Assembly: GCF_900460065.1 (NCBI RefSeq)
Contig: NZ_UAVD01000056.1
Span: forward strand, 124,001-188,000
Origin: Streptomyces griseus
Lineage (GTDB): Bacteria; Actinomycetota; Actinomycetes; Streptomycetales; Streptomycetaceae
Direction of reading: 5' to 3'
Length of the DNA: 64,000 bases
Of the stretch, positions 7,879 through 15,871 are shown one piece after another. The position numbers and the translations under genes were made by a program. Position 1 is the stretch's first letter, and each line of letters starts with the position of its first letter. The notes below the pieces were generated by a model. It did not search any database and was not told the DNA's origin. It was given only the letters and a program-made list of their open reading frames with translations.

Positions 7879-8984
7879 TTGAAGCCCTTCTTCACGTGGG
7901 AGAGGTAGGCGCTGCCGCGCAGCACCCGCTTGCAGCGCGGGCAGTATGCGGCCCAGGAGTCGAAGTCGAGCCGGAGGTCGCGCATGGTGCCGCGCAGGTT
8001 CTCGACGTAGGGGCCGGTGTCGATGGGCTCCTCGCAGCGGCGGCAGGCGAACACCTCGTCGTCCTTGCGGCCGGTGTACTTGAACAGCTGCATACCGACC
8101 GCGGCCGGTCGCTGGACGATGTGGAAGAACTTGCCGAACGGGAGGTAGATGAGGGTGAAGACGACCGACACCATGTGCAGGATCGCGAGGAACTGGTAGC
8201 CGCCGCCGTGCAGGAAGATCGAGGAGAAGGTGAGCAGCAGGCCGGTCACGGAGATGACGATGAGGGCGATCAGCGGCACCAGGTCGTAGGCGAAGCGCTG
8301 GCCGGTGGCGGCGCCGCGGTCCTTCATGCGGCGCCACAGGAAGTACGAGGCGCCGGGGATGACGAGGACGGCGGCGATGTCCAGGCCGTGGAACATCAGC
8401 CAGCCGAGGATGTTCAGGGAATCGAAGCCGAGGATCTTGAAGCCCCAGATCCGCATCTCGTAGCCGGGTCCCGATCCGCTGCCGGAGGTGAAGGTGAACC
8501 AGCCCCAGGTCAGCGGAAAGGTGATCAGGGCGGCGAGGACGCAGCCCCAGAAGATCAGCTGGTGAGCAGCCCAGCGGGCGTGGGAACGGGCGCCGAGGAA
8601 CTTCTGGAAGCCCAGGTAGGTGGCGATCATCCTCGGCAGGGCGGTGGGGGCCTGACGGAAGTTCTCGTACGAGAAGAGGCTGCGCCAGCCTTGTTTGAAG
8701 AGGCGTCGGGCACCGGGGGCGGAGATCCAGACGGTGTAGCGGTAGGCGACGCCGAAGGCGAGGAAGACCGTGGCCACGGCGTAGGGGAGGAGGGCCGAGT
8801 CGAAGTTGCGGAGCATGCGGCTGCCGAGCACGATCGCGAGGATCAGCAACGCGGAGACGGCCACGCCGACGAGCGTCGCCCGGGTGGTGACGGACCGGGG
8901 GCCGGTAGCGGAGGGAGACGTGGCCGAGGGGCCGTCAGGGGCGTCGGGCTCGGCTGCTGCGGTGGCTTCTGAGGGCTCGGTCAC
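7875..8984 (-). CDS. NarI-like cytochrome b membrane subunit with C-terminal CxxC pairs
   Basis: 369 residues from the GTG at 8984, chosen because the upstream in-frame segment has no conserved features. A disordered N-terminus (~30 residues) precedes about six membrane helices, e.g. TLVGVAVSALLILAIVLG (38-55), HQLIFWGCVLAALITFPL, MFHGLDIAAVLVIPGASYFL, LVPLIALIVISVTGLLLTF, FLAILHMVSVVFTLIYLPF. Histidines within helices (HQLIF, FHGLD, LHMVS, FFHIVQRP) are candidate haem b ligands as in nitrate reductase gamma subunits. The soluble C-terminus has two CxxC pairs (CRRCEE and CPRCKR), a possible metal site not found in NarI. It may be misnamed MFS transporter in automatic annotation. It is the first gene of the coupled operon. 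Confidence 0.8.
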   Translation of the reverse strand: MTEPSEATAAAEPDAPDGPSATSPSATGPRSVTTRATLVGVAVSALLILAIVLGSRMLRNFDSALLPYAVATVFLAFGVAYRYTVWISAPGARRLFKQGWRSLFSYENFRQAPTALPRMIATYLGFQKFLGARSHARWAAHQLIFWGCVLAALITFPLTWGWFTFTSGSGSGPGYEMRIWGFKILGFDSLNILGWLMFHGLDIAAVLVIPGASYFLWRRMKDRGAATGQRFAYDLVPLIALIVISVTGLLLTFSSIFLHGGGYQFLAILHMVSVVFTLIYLPFGKFFHIVQRPAAVGMQLFKYTGRKDDEVFACRRCEEPIDTGPYVENLRGTMRDLRLDFDSWAAYCPRCKRVLRGSAYLSHVKKGFK

Positions 8985-9181
8985 CCGGCCACCGTAGGAC
9001 TGTTTGGGTTGATTGAACCCGTTTTGGCGGGTGAGAGGGTGAGAGGGTCGCCCGGACAGTCGCAAGGGTTGCCTTGCCCGGGCGGGGCGCTCGGGGCCCG
9101 CCGCACCCCGCCCGCCGGTACGTTCGCGGCCCGTGGGCCCGTTCTCCTTTCGGGCCCGATCCCGACCGGAGGAGCCGCACG
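8985..9181. promoter_or_regulatory. Divergent intergenic region, oxidoreductase operon / P1 peptidase
   Basis: This must hold promoters in both directions. Visible: a short dyad GGGTT-gattg-AACCC (9005-9019) near the operon start, and a direct repeat GTGAGAGG at about 9031-9047. No clear -10/-35 pair could be assigned. Confidence 0.35.
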
Positions 9182-10288
9182 ATGATTCCCGTGAACCCCG
9201 AGGACGACGCCGAGGGCCCCGGGGCGGGGGCCGTCGGGCACCCGGTCCCGCTGGACGCGCTGACCGATGTGACCGGAATCCGCGTCGGCCATGCCGAGGT
9301 CACCGGTGCGGGCGCGTTGAGCGGAACGACCGTGGTCCTGGCGCCGGAGGGCGGGGCGGTGGCCGCCGTGGACGTACGGGGCGGCGGGCCGGGCACGCGG
9401 GAGACGGACGCGTTGGACCCGCGCAATCTGGTGCAGCGGGTCGACGCCGTCGTCCTCACGGGCGGCAGCGCGTACGGGCTCGACGCCGCGTCCGGCGTGA
9501 TGGCCTGGCTGGAGGAGCGGGGGCGGGGCGTCCGGGTCGGCGCCGGGCCCACCCAGGTGGTGCCGGTCGTCCCGGCCGCCGCCCTCTTCGACCTCGGCCG
9601 GGGCGGTGACTGGCGGGCCCGCCCGGACGCGTCGACCGGCCGAGCGGCGGTGGAGGCGGCGGCATCCACCGGGGCCGGGGAACCGGTGGCCGAGGGCTGC
9701 GTGGGCGCGGGCGCCGGCGCGGTGGCCGGGCAGCTCAAGGGCGGCATCGGCACGGCGAGCACCCGCCTCAGCTCCGGGGTCACGGTGGCCGCCCTCGTCG
9801 CGGTGAACGCGGCGGGCTCGGTGGTCGACCCCCGGACCGGGGTGCTGTTCGGGGAGTACGGGGCCGGGGAGCCGCCGGCCCACCCTGCGGCCGAGGTGCA
9901 CGCGGCGGCGGAGCGGCGTCTCGCACGGGAGCGGGAGGCGACGGAGGCGGCCGGAGGCGGGGCCACGCCGTTCAACACGACGATCGCGGTCGTCGCCACG
10001 GACGCGGACCTGACCCGGGCGCAGGCCCAGAAGCTGGCGGGCACCGCACACGACGGGCTGGCCCGCGCGGTGCGCCCGGTCCATCTGCTGACCGACGGGG
10101 ACACCGTGTTCACGCTGGCCACCGGGAAGGCACGGGTGCCACCCGGGGACCCGGCCGCCGTCAACGAGATCCTGGCGGCGGGCGCCGACGTCCTGGCGCG
10201 GGCCATCGTCAAGGCCGTCCGCGCGGCCCGGAGCACCGAGGGCCCGGGCGGCCGGCTCCTCTCGTACACGGAGCTGTACGGCGGCTAA
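9182..10288 (+). CDS. P1 family (DmpA/NylC-type) self-processing peptidase
   Basis: 368 residues from the ATG with GGAGGAG upstream. N-terminal nucleophile hydrolase of the DmpA/6-aminohexanoate-oligomer hydrolase family, which acts on beta-aminopeptides or oligoamides. Signatures: LTDVTGIRVGHAEV near the N-terminus, VDVRGGGPGTRETD, LTGGSAYGLDAASGV, and GQLKGGIGTASTRL. The predicted autocleavage pair is Asn265-Thr266 in TPFNTTIAVVATD; Thr266 would become the N-terminal nucleophile, close to the Asn266/Thr267 reported for NylC. The protein therefore probably matures into alpha and beta chains. There is no signal peptide. The 3' end runs directly into a 68-bp inverted repeat. Confidence 0.88.
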   Translation: MIPVNPEDDAEGPGAGAVGHPVPLDALTDVTGIRVGHAEVTGAGALSGTTVVLAPEGGAVAAVDVRGGGPGTRETDALDPRNLVQRVDAVVLTGGSAYGLDAASGVMAWLEERGRGVRVGAGPTQVVPVVPAAALFDLGRGGDWRARPDASTGRAAVEAAASTGAGEPVAEGCVGAGAGAVAGQLKGGIGTASTRLSSGVTVAALVAVNAAGSVVDPRTGVLFGEYGAGEPPAHPAAEVHAAAERRLAREREATEAAGGGATPFNTTIAVVATDADLTRAQAQKLAGTAHDGLARAVRPVHLLTDGDTVFTLATGKARVPPGDPAAVNEILAAGADVLARAIVKAVRAARSTEGPGGRLLSYTELYGG

Positions 10289-10291
10289 GGC

Positions 10292-10359
10292 CCTGTCGTC
10301 ACACTGCCGCCTGCCCCGCAGGGCCGCCCTTCGGGCGACGACGGCAGTGTGACGACAGG
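10292..10359. repeat. 68-bp inverted-repeat element with 18-bp perfect arms
   Basis: CCTGTCGTCACACTGCCG (10292-10309) and its exact reverse complement (10342-10359) flank a 32-base centre that itself contains the hairpin CGCCC-TTC-GGGCG. It begins 3 bp after the P1 peptidase stop. It could serve as a terminator, but the very long perfect arms and complex centre are more like a MITE/REP-type element. Confidence 0.75.
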
Positions 10360-10445
10360 ATGGAGGAGCGTGGGTCGGTAACGAGGACTGGTCGTGCCGC
10401 GGTGGGACAGGGGGAGCGGTGGCCCCGGTCCGGGGGGGCCGGTGC

Positions 10446-11168
10446 TCACCCGGCCGGAGTGTGCGTCCCGACGGCCAGGCCGAGGCGGTCCGTGAGCGCG
10501 CGCTCGCCGGTGTCGGTGAGCGCGACGGCGCGGCTTGTGCCGATCCGAGTGATCCAGCCGGCGTCGAAGGCGTGACGGCACAGGGCGGCACCGGCGGCGC
10601 CGGCCAGGTGGGGACGGCGTTCGGTCCAGTCCAGGCACGAGCGAACCGGCGGACGCCGCGTGGCGGGCGGTAGCGCGATGCCGAGTTCAGCGAGCCAGGC
10701 GGTCCCGTCGCCGGTGAGCGTCAGCCCCTGCTCCCAGTCCAGCATCCCCCGATCGGTCATCGCCTCGGTGATCGCGACCCCGAGAGTGCCGGCGAGATGG
10801 TCGTAGCACGTGCGGGCGCGGGCCAGCGCCCGGTCGCGGTTGGCGGCGGGCAGAGAGCGGGGCGGATCGGCGCGCCGAGGCGCCATCGAGGCGAGCTTCT
10901 CGATCAGCTCGGCCGTGTCGGGGTCGGCCAGGCGAACGTAGCGATGGCGCCCCTGGCGCTCCTGGGTGAGCAGCCCACCGCCGACCAGGAGGTTCAAGTG
11001 CCCGGTCGCCGTGGAGGCGGCCACTCCGGCATGGCGCGCCAACTCGATCGCGGTCCATGCTCGGCCGTCCAGAAGGGCCAGGCAGAAGTCGGCGCGGGTG
11101 CCGTCGGCCAGCAACGCGGCCAGAGCGGCCAGGTCAGGGCCCCCGACGTGAGTGTCATGGCTGTTCAT
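10446..11168 (-). CDS. ArsR-like winged-helix transcriptional regulator
   Basis: 240 residues from the ATG at 11168. The N-terminal ~95 residues form an ArsR-type winged helix: LAALLADGTRADFCLALLDG, recognition region HAGVAASTATGHLNLLVGGG, wing QERQGRHRYVRLAD. No CxC metal motif is present, so it is unlikely to be a metal sensor. The remaining ~145 residues are an unassigned effector-like extension, longer than classical ~110-residue ArsR proteins. It is divergent from a flavin-reductase-like gene across a 67-bp region containing a 6+6 dyad, suggesting autoregulation and control of that gene. Confidence 0.82.
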   Translation of the reverse strand: MNSHDTHVGGPDLAALAALLADGTRADFCLALLDGRAWTAIELARHAGVAASTATGHLNLLVGGGLLTQERQGRHRYVRLADPDTAELIEKLASMAPRRADPPRSLPAANRDRALARARTCYDHLAGTLGVAITEAMTDRGMLDWEQGLTLTGDGTAWLAELGIALPPATRRPPVRSCLDWTERRPHLAGAAGAALCRHAFDAGWITRIGTSRAVALTDTGERALTDRLGLAVGTHTPAG

Positions 11169-11193
11169 CGCCGTCCATTGTCTCCCTGCGATC

Positions 11194-11211
11194 CTTCGGC
11201 CTCCACCGAAG
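11194..11211. promoter_or_regulatory. Candidate ArsR-type operator
   Basis: CTTCGG (11194-11199), six bases, CCGAAG (11206-11211): a perfect dyad in the middle of the 67-bp region between the divergent starts at 11168 and 11236. Placement suggests a site for the adjacent regulator. Confidence 0.5.
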
Positions 11212-11235
11212 TGTCCGCGCTCTACGGTCGGCCCC

Positions 11236-11877
11236 ATGAACACCGCGACGCCCAGCAGCGTGCCCACCGACCTGCCGTCCGAACACGTAACCGTCACCCC
11301 GAGCATCCTGTACTTCGGAACGCCGGTCGTGCTGCTCTCCACGGAGAACGAGAACGGCTCCTTCAACCTTGCGCCGATGTCCTCGGCCTGGGCGCTGGGC
11401 CACGTGATCGTCCTCGGTCTGGGCGCCGAGGGACAGACCGCGCACAATCTCCGCAGCCGCCGTGATCTGGTGGTCAACCTCCCCGGACCCGCGCAGTGGC
11501 CGGCGGTGGAGCGATTGGCGCCGCTGACCGGGCGCACCCCGGTACCGGCGGGCAAGCGCGGTTCCTTCCGTTTCGAGCCGGACAAGTTCGCCGCCGCCGG
11601 TGTGCGACCTCAGCCCTCCGAGCTGGTTCGGCCGCCCCGCGTCGCCGAATGCCCGATGCAGCTGGAAGCCCGCGTCGCCCGGGCCCAACCCGATTCCACC
11701 GGGGACTTCCTCATCGTCGAAGCCCAGGTGCTCAAGGTGCACGCCGATCCCCGGATCATCGTTTCCGGTTCCCAGCACATCGACCCAGCCGCATGGAGCC
11801 CGCTGATCTACAACTTTCGCCACTACTACGGACTCGGCCCCGAACTCGGCCACAGCTTCCGCTCCCAGACGGCCTGA
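11236..11877 (+). CDS. Flavin reductase-like (FMN split-barrel) protein
   Basis: 213 residues. The pattern SILYFGTPVVLLSTEN, SFNLAPMSSAWALGHVIVLGL and GQTAHNLRSRRDLVVNLPG is that of the flavin-reductase-like split beta-barrel family, which binds FMN and often supplies reduced flavin or acts on small aromatic substrates. The C-terminal half keeps the family pattern (AECPMQLEARV, FLIVEAQVLKVHAD, YYGLG). It is probably cytoplasmic. The partner oxygenase, if any, is not adjacent; the divergent ArsR-like gene is the likely regulator. Confidence 0.82.
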   Translation: MNTATPSSVPTDLPSEHVTVTPSILYFGTPVVLLSTENENGSFNLAPMSSAWALGHVIVLGLGAEGQTAHNLRSRRDLVVNLPGPAQWPAVERLAPLTGRTPVPAGKRGSFRFEPDKFAAAGVRPQPSELVRPPRVAECPMQLEARVARAQPDSTGDFLIVEAQVLKVHADPRIIVSGSQHIDPAAWSPLIYNFRHYYGLGPELGHSFRSQTA

Positions 11878-11900
11878 CCGAGCCAGTGTCCACCGCGCGC

Positions 11901-11949
11901 GGCGTGCGTGAGGGGCGTGCGTGAGGGGCGTGCGTGAGGGGCGTGCGAT
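11901..11949 (+). repeat. 13-bp tandem repeat
   Basis: About 3.5 head-to-tail copies of a 13-bp unit (GGGCGTGCGTGAG) directly downstream of the flavin reductase gene. It lies in the 252-bp gap 11878-12129, which otherwise shows only the presumed promoter region of the next gene. Confidence 0.75.
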
Positions 11950-12129
11950 GCGGCCGACTCAGCGGTTGCGCAAGGGAGTTCACCCCGAGCGCCCGAAATG
12001 CACCGGGAACACGCGGGGAACTTTCTGCGTGCGCCCTACGTTTTCACGAACCCCGGTCACGATGTCGGACCCAGGGACTACGTTAAGCACGCACCAAGTA
12101 ACACGCGGCGACGGCCTGGAGACACCACC

Positions 12130-12885
12130 TTGAGCGATCCGTACGAGACAACCGAGCACCACCTCGACCGACTCCTGCGACGCGCCCTCAACTCCTTCGA
12201 CCTTCCCGACAGCACGGTCGACCGCCTCGGCACCGCGCTCGCCCACAGCAGTTCGCTGCACTCCTCGCACCACAGTTCCGCGCTGCACCGGGAGACCTAC
12301 CGTCACACGTATCTCCTGGCCGACGGTTCCGCCCTCACCCTGTGGGAGCTGGTGCACAGCGGAGGCCGGGACGTGCGGATACCGCGTCGGCACGAGCTGT
12401 ACGAGGACGAGGGCGACGCCCGCATCGCCGCGTCCCGGCTCGCGGGAGGCCTCTCCGACGCACCGGCCTTCGGCGACGAGGGAGTGCAGGAGGGGCAGGG
12501 CGAGCTGGAGATGCTGACGCTCCTGATGTCCGCCCCGTCGGCCCCGCTCCCCCGGACGTACGCCCCGGACAATTCCGCGGACCACGCCCGCCGGGTGCTG
12601 CGCCGCGCGGAGAACGCCGACCGGCCGGGCGAGCGGAAGGCGCGGCTGCTCCGGTCGGCTTTCGCCCACCACATCACCCAGATCTTCGGGCGTCAGTGCC
12701 GTGTCGACGGGCGCTCGGCCGGTTTCACGCTCTACGAGCACGCGTTCCTGCTGCTGGACGGCAGCGAGACGAGCCTGTGGGAGGTCGAGCACACGGCGAC
12801 ACCCGACGGCCGCCACATGTGCGAGGTGTACGAGAGCGAGCACACCGCCCGTGCGGCGATGGAGAGCCGCACCCGGATCTGCTGA
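12130..12885 (+). CDS. DUF6227 family protein
   Basis: 251 residues starting at a TTG with CTGGAG 10-13 bases upstream; the next residues (SDPYETTEHHLDRLLRRALN) are where conservation begins in Streptomyces homologues as I recall them. Two similar halves are visible: residues ~15-100 (HRETYRHTYLLADGSALTLWELVH...HELYEDEGDA) and ~160-250 (GFTLYEHAFLLLDGSETSLWEVEH...CEVYESEHTA), each with a L(L/A)DGS-x(2)-(S/T)LWE core, so the protein is an internal duplication. It is soluble with no catalytic motif. No function is known to me. Confidence 0.78.
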   Translation: MSDPYETTEHHLDRLLRRALNSFDLPDSTVDRLGTALAHSSSLHSSHHSSALHRETYRHTYLLADGSALTLWELVHSGGRDVRIPRRHELYEDEGDARIAASRLAGGLSDAPAFGDEGVQEGQGELEMLTLLMSAPSAPLPRTYAPDNSADHARRVLRRAENADRPGERKARLLRSAFAHHITQIFGRQCRVDGRSAGFTLYEHAFLLLDGSETSLWEVEHTATPDGRHMCEVYESEHTARAAMESRTRIC

Positions 12886-12897
12886 CCCGAACCGCCA

Positions 12898-12934
12898 TGA
12901 CCGGCCGGGGCGGGGTCACCGCCGCGGCCGGTCA
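12898..12934. terminator. Bidirectional hairpin between convergent genes
   Basis: TGACCGGCCG (12898-12907) pairs with CGGCCGGTCA (12925-12934) across 17 bases, 12 bp after the DUF6227 stop and 49 bp before the end of the convergent MFS gene. Confidence 0.65.
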
Positions 12935-12982
12935 CGCCGCCCACGGGCGGGGCCGGGGCGGGCCGTGCGCACGGCGTGCGGA

Positions 12983-14536
12983 TCAGCTCGCGTCGCCGGC
13001 CTCCGCGAGGGCCTCGCCCTCGGCGTGGGCGCGCGGCCGGGCGGGCAGCGCGAACATCACCAGGAAGATCACCGAGAGCACCCCGGCCACCCACCACAGC
13101 GACTGCTGGAACGCGTCGACGAACGCCGGTCCGACCTCTGCGGGGGCCAACCGGTCGCCGATCGCCCCGAAGAAGACGACGGACACCAGGCCGAGCCCGA
13201 GCGCGGTCCCCATCTGCTGCACGGTGTTGATCAGCCCGGACGCCGAACCGGCGTGCTCCTTGGGCACCTCGGAGAGCACGGCGTCGGTCAGCGGGGCCAC
13301 GATCAGCCCCATCCCCACGCCCATGACCACCAGCGGGACGGCCATCTGCCAGGACGTGATGCCCAGGCCGTACCGTTCGCTCTCCCAGAGGTAGATCAGC
13401 AGTCCGGCGATCATGAGGAGCGCACCGGCCTGGAGGACCTTGCGGCCGAAGCGGGGCACGAGCTTCTGCACGGAGATCCCGGCGGCCACCGAGACGGCGA
13501 CGGAGAACGGGATGCCCGTCGTGCCGGCGCGCAGCACGCTCCAGCCGAGCCCCATCTGCATGTACATCGTCCAGACCAGGAAGAAGATGCCGAGGCCGAC
13601 GCCGAAGGTCAGCTGCACGGCGATGCCGGCGGCGAAGCTCTTGACCCGGAACAGGGACAGCTCGATCAGCGGCGAGCCGTCGCCGGTCGCCCTCCGCCGC
13701 TGGTGGGCGACCAGCGCCCCGAAGACGAACAGGCTGCCCACCATCGACAGATGACCCCAGAGCGGCCAGCCCAGCTCGTGGCCCCGGGTGAGCGGGTAGA
13801 TCAGCATCAGCATCGCGAGGGTGATCAGGGCGACGCCGGGCAGGTCGAGACGGACCGCCCTGGGCGCCTTCGACTCGGTGATGAACTTCGCGCCGAGAAG
13901 CAGCCCGGCGATCCCGACGGGCAGGTTGATCAGGAAGATCGGCCGCCAGCCGAGCCCGAAGAGGTCCCACTCGGTGAGCAGGGCGCCCAGCAGCGGACCG
14001 GAGACCGCGCCGAGTCCGACGATCGCGCCGAAGAGACCGAAGACCTTGCCGCGCTCGTGAGCCGGGAAGGTGGCGTGCACGATCGAGAGGACCTGGGGCA
14101 CCATCAGGGCCGCCGTCGCGCCCTGGAGGATCCGGGCCGCGACCAGCATCTCGGGGCTGCCGGCGAAGCCGCACAGGGCGGAGGCGAGCGTGAATCCGCC
14201 GATGCCGATGAGAAAGAGCCTCTTGCGCCCGTAGATGTCGCCGAGCCGGCCGCCCGTGATCAGCCCGGCCGCGAACGCGAGGGCGTATCCGGCGGTGATC
14301 CACTGGATCGCGGAGACCGAGGCCCCGGTCTCGCGCTGGATGCTGGGGATCGCGATGTTGACGATCGTGACGTCGACCAGGTCCATGAAGGCGGCGGTCA
14401 TCACGATGGCCAGCGCGAACCAGCGCCGCCGGTCGGCCGGGGCGGGCGTGGGTGCGGCCGGGGACTTCACCGGTACGGGTGGCGTGGGCGGAGCGGGGTA
14501 GGACGCCGTGGGCGTCGGGGGTGCGGAAGAAGGCAT
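12983..14536 (-). CDS. DHA2-type MFS drug:H+ antiporter
   Basis: 517 residues. A Pro/Ala/Thr-rich cytoplasmic N-terminus (~35 residues) is followed by about 14 membrane helices. Signatures: MDLVDVTIVNIAIPSIQRE (DHA2 helix-1 motif D1), WITAGYALAFAAGLITGGRL, motif A as GRLGDIYGRKRLF, and motif C-like GLGAVSGPLLGALLTE. This is the EmrB/QacA-type efflux family. It is divergent from a WYL-domain regulator with a perfect dyad operator between the two, so expression is probably derepressed by a ligand of that regulator. The substrate is unknown. Confidence 0.9.
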   Translation of the reverse strand: MPSSAPPTPTASYPAPPTPPVPVKSPAAPTPAPADRRRWFALAIVMTAAFMDLVDVTIVNIAIPSIQRETGASVSAIQWITAGYALAFAAGLITGGRLGDIYGRKRLFLIGIGGFTLASALCGFAGSPEMLVAARILQGATAALMVPQVLSIVHATFPAHERGKVFGLFGAIVGLGAVSGPLLGALLTEWDLFGLGWRPIFLINLPVGIAGLLLGAKFITESKAPRAVRLDLPGVALITLAMLMLIYPLTRGHELGWPLWGHLSMVGSLFVFGALVAHQRRRATGDGSPLIELSLFRVKSFAAGIAVQLTFGVGLGIFFLVWTMYMQMGLGWSVLRAGTTGIPFSVAVSVAAGISVQKLVPRFGRKVLQAGALLMIAGLLIYLWESERYGLGITSWQMAVPLVVMGVGMGLIVAPLTDAVLSEVPKEHAGSASGLINTVQQMGTALGLGLVSVVFFGAIGDRLAPAEVGPAFVDAFQQSLWWVAGVLSVIFLVMFALPARPRAHAEGEALAEAGDAS

Positions 14537-14553
14537 GGGAGGAACCTAGGCAT

Positions 14554-14580
14554 CCATTAGGTCAGACCATGACCTGATGG
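14554..14580. promoter_or_regulatory. Palindromic operator between MFS and WYL regulator genes
   Basis: CCAT-N-AGGTCA-N5-TGACCT-N-ATGG: ten matched pairs in a 27-bp dyad (14554-14580), centred between the divergent starts at 14536 and 14598. It ends 18 bp from the regulator start, consistent with autorepression. Confidence 0.75.
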
Positions 14581-14597
14581 TCCGCCATCCTGAAGCC

Positions 14598-15740
14598 ATG
14601 TCGGACACCCCCGCACGACTGCTGAAACTGCTGTCGCTCCTCCAGACTCCCCGCGAGTGGCCGGGCGGCGAGCTGGCAGAGCGGCTCGACGTCAGTCCGC
14701 GCACGATCCGCCGCGACATCGACCGGCTGCGCGACCTGGGCTACCCGGTCGAGGCCTCCCGCGGCTCCGTCGGCGGCTACCGCCTGGTGGCGGGCACCGC
14801 CATGCCGCCCCTCCTGCTGGACGACGAAGAGGCGGTGGCCATCGCGGTGGGGCTTCGGGCCGGGGCGGGGCACGCGATCGAAGGCGTCGACGAGGCCTCC
14901 GTACGGGCGCTGGCCAAGCTGGAGCAGGTGCTCCCCTCCCGGCTGCGGCACCGGGTCTCCGTGCTCCAGAACGCCACGGTGCCGCTGACCCGGGGCGACG
15001 GCGCCACCATCGCCCCCCGGACCCTGACGACGCTGGCCTCGGCGGCCACCGGGCGGGAACGGCTGAGGTTCGCGTACCGCAGCGGCGACGGCACCCGGAC
15101 GAAGCGGCAGGTCGAGCCGTACCGGTTGGTGAGCGCCGGGCAGCGCTGGTACCTGGTGGCGTACGACCTGGGCCGGGAGGACTGGCGTACGTTCCGGGTG
15201 GACCGGGTCGGCGAGCCGTACGCGACGGGGGCGCGGTTCGCGCCGAGGCCGCTGCCCGTCGAGGGCACGGGGAGCGACGCGGAGAGCGGGGACGCCGCGA
15301 GGTACTTGTCGCTGTCGATGCGGCGGATGAAGCCGGAGCGGCGGATGCAGCCGGAGCTGTGCCTCGATGTGTGGTTCGGGGCGCCGGCGGAGTTCGTGGC
15401 GGCACGGCTGCCCGCGCATCTCGGGACGCCGGAGCCGGACGGGGAGGGCGGTTGCCGGCTGCGGACCTCGTGCACCGATTCGCTGGAGTGGGTGGCGCTG
15501 CGGCTGGCGTTGGTGGACTGCGAGTTCTCCGCGCAGGGGCCGCCGCCGCTGGTGGAGTATCTGGAGGGCCTCGGCGCCCGGCTGACCCGCGCCGCGCGGA
15601 GCCGCCCCCCGACCGATCCGGAACCGGGGGCCGGTCCCGGACGAGGGGTCGCCCCGAAACCAGGAGCCGATCCCGAGCAAGAGGCCGCCCCCGAGCGGGG
15701 AGCCGATTCCGGGCGGGGAGCCGATCCCGGACAGGGATGA
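14598..15740 (+). CDS. WYL-domain (DeoR-like HTH) transcriptional regulator
   Basis: 380 residues from the ATG at 14598. N-terminal HTH_11 winged helix (LLKLLSLLQTPREWPGGELA, VSPRTIRRDIDRLRDLGYPV, residues ~8-60), a middle segment, then a WYL domain around YRSGDGTRTKRQVEPYRLVS...RWYLVAYDLGREDWRTFRVD, which binds ligands or nucleotides in other members, and a WCX C-terminal part. The last ~45 residues are a Gly/Pro/Ala-rich low-complexity repeat (GADPGQG-like) absent from most homologues. It is divergent from the DHA2 exporter, which it probably controls through the 27-bp dyad. Confidence 0.87.
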   Translation: MSDTPARLLKLLSLLQTPREWPGGELAERLDVSPRTIRRDIDRLRDLGYPVEASRGSVGGYRLVAGTAMPPLLLDDEEAVAIAVGLRAGAGHAIEGVDEASVRALAKLEQVLPSRLRHRVSVLQNATVPLTRGDGATIAPRTLTTLASAATGRERLRFAYRSGDGTRTKRQVEPYRLVSAGQRWYLVAYDLGREDWRTFRVDRVGEPYATGARFAPRPLPVEGTGSDAESGDAARYLSLSMRRMKPERRMQPELCLDVWFGAPAEFVAARLPAHLGTPEPDGEGGCRLRTSCTDSLEWVALRLALVDCEFSAQGPPPLVEYLEGLGARLTRAARSRPPTDPEPGAGPGRGVAPKPGADPEQEAAPERGADSGRGADPGQG

Positions 15741-15776
15741 GCCCCGACGCCGGGGGGGGGTGGGCGCCGGGGCTCA
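15738..15776. terminator. Hairpin between convergent WYL gene and hrdD
   Basis: TGAGCCCCG (15738-15746, starting in the WYL stop codon) pairs with CGGGGCTCA (15768-15776). The loop contains a run of nine G (15752-15760). It could terminate both convergent transcripts. Confidence 0.65.
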
Positions 15777-15871
15777 GCTCGGGGACCGGCGAAAACCGGT
15801 CGGGTGACCGGAATGACCCGGTCGGTCAGCCGGTGCGAACCGGCTTGATGGGGAGATTACGGGTTAATGGC

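Noticed and set aside
5380..7908. 842-codon plus-strand frame opposite the molybdopterin gene
   Set aside because: Composition is Val/Gly/Asp-rich with no motif; antisense to a gene with intact Fe-S and Mo ligands.
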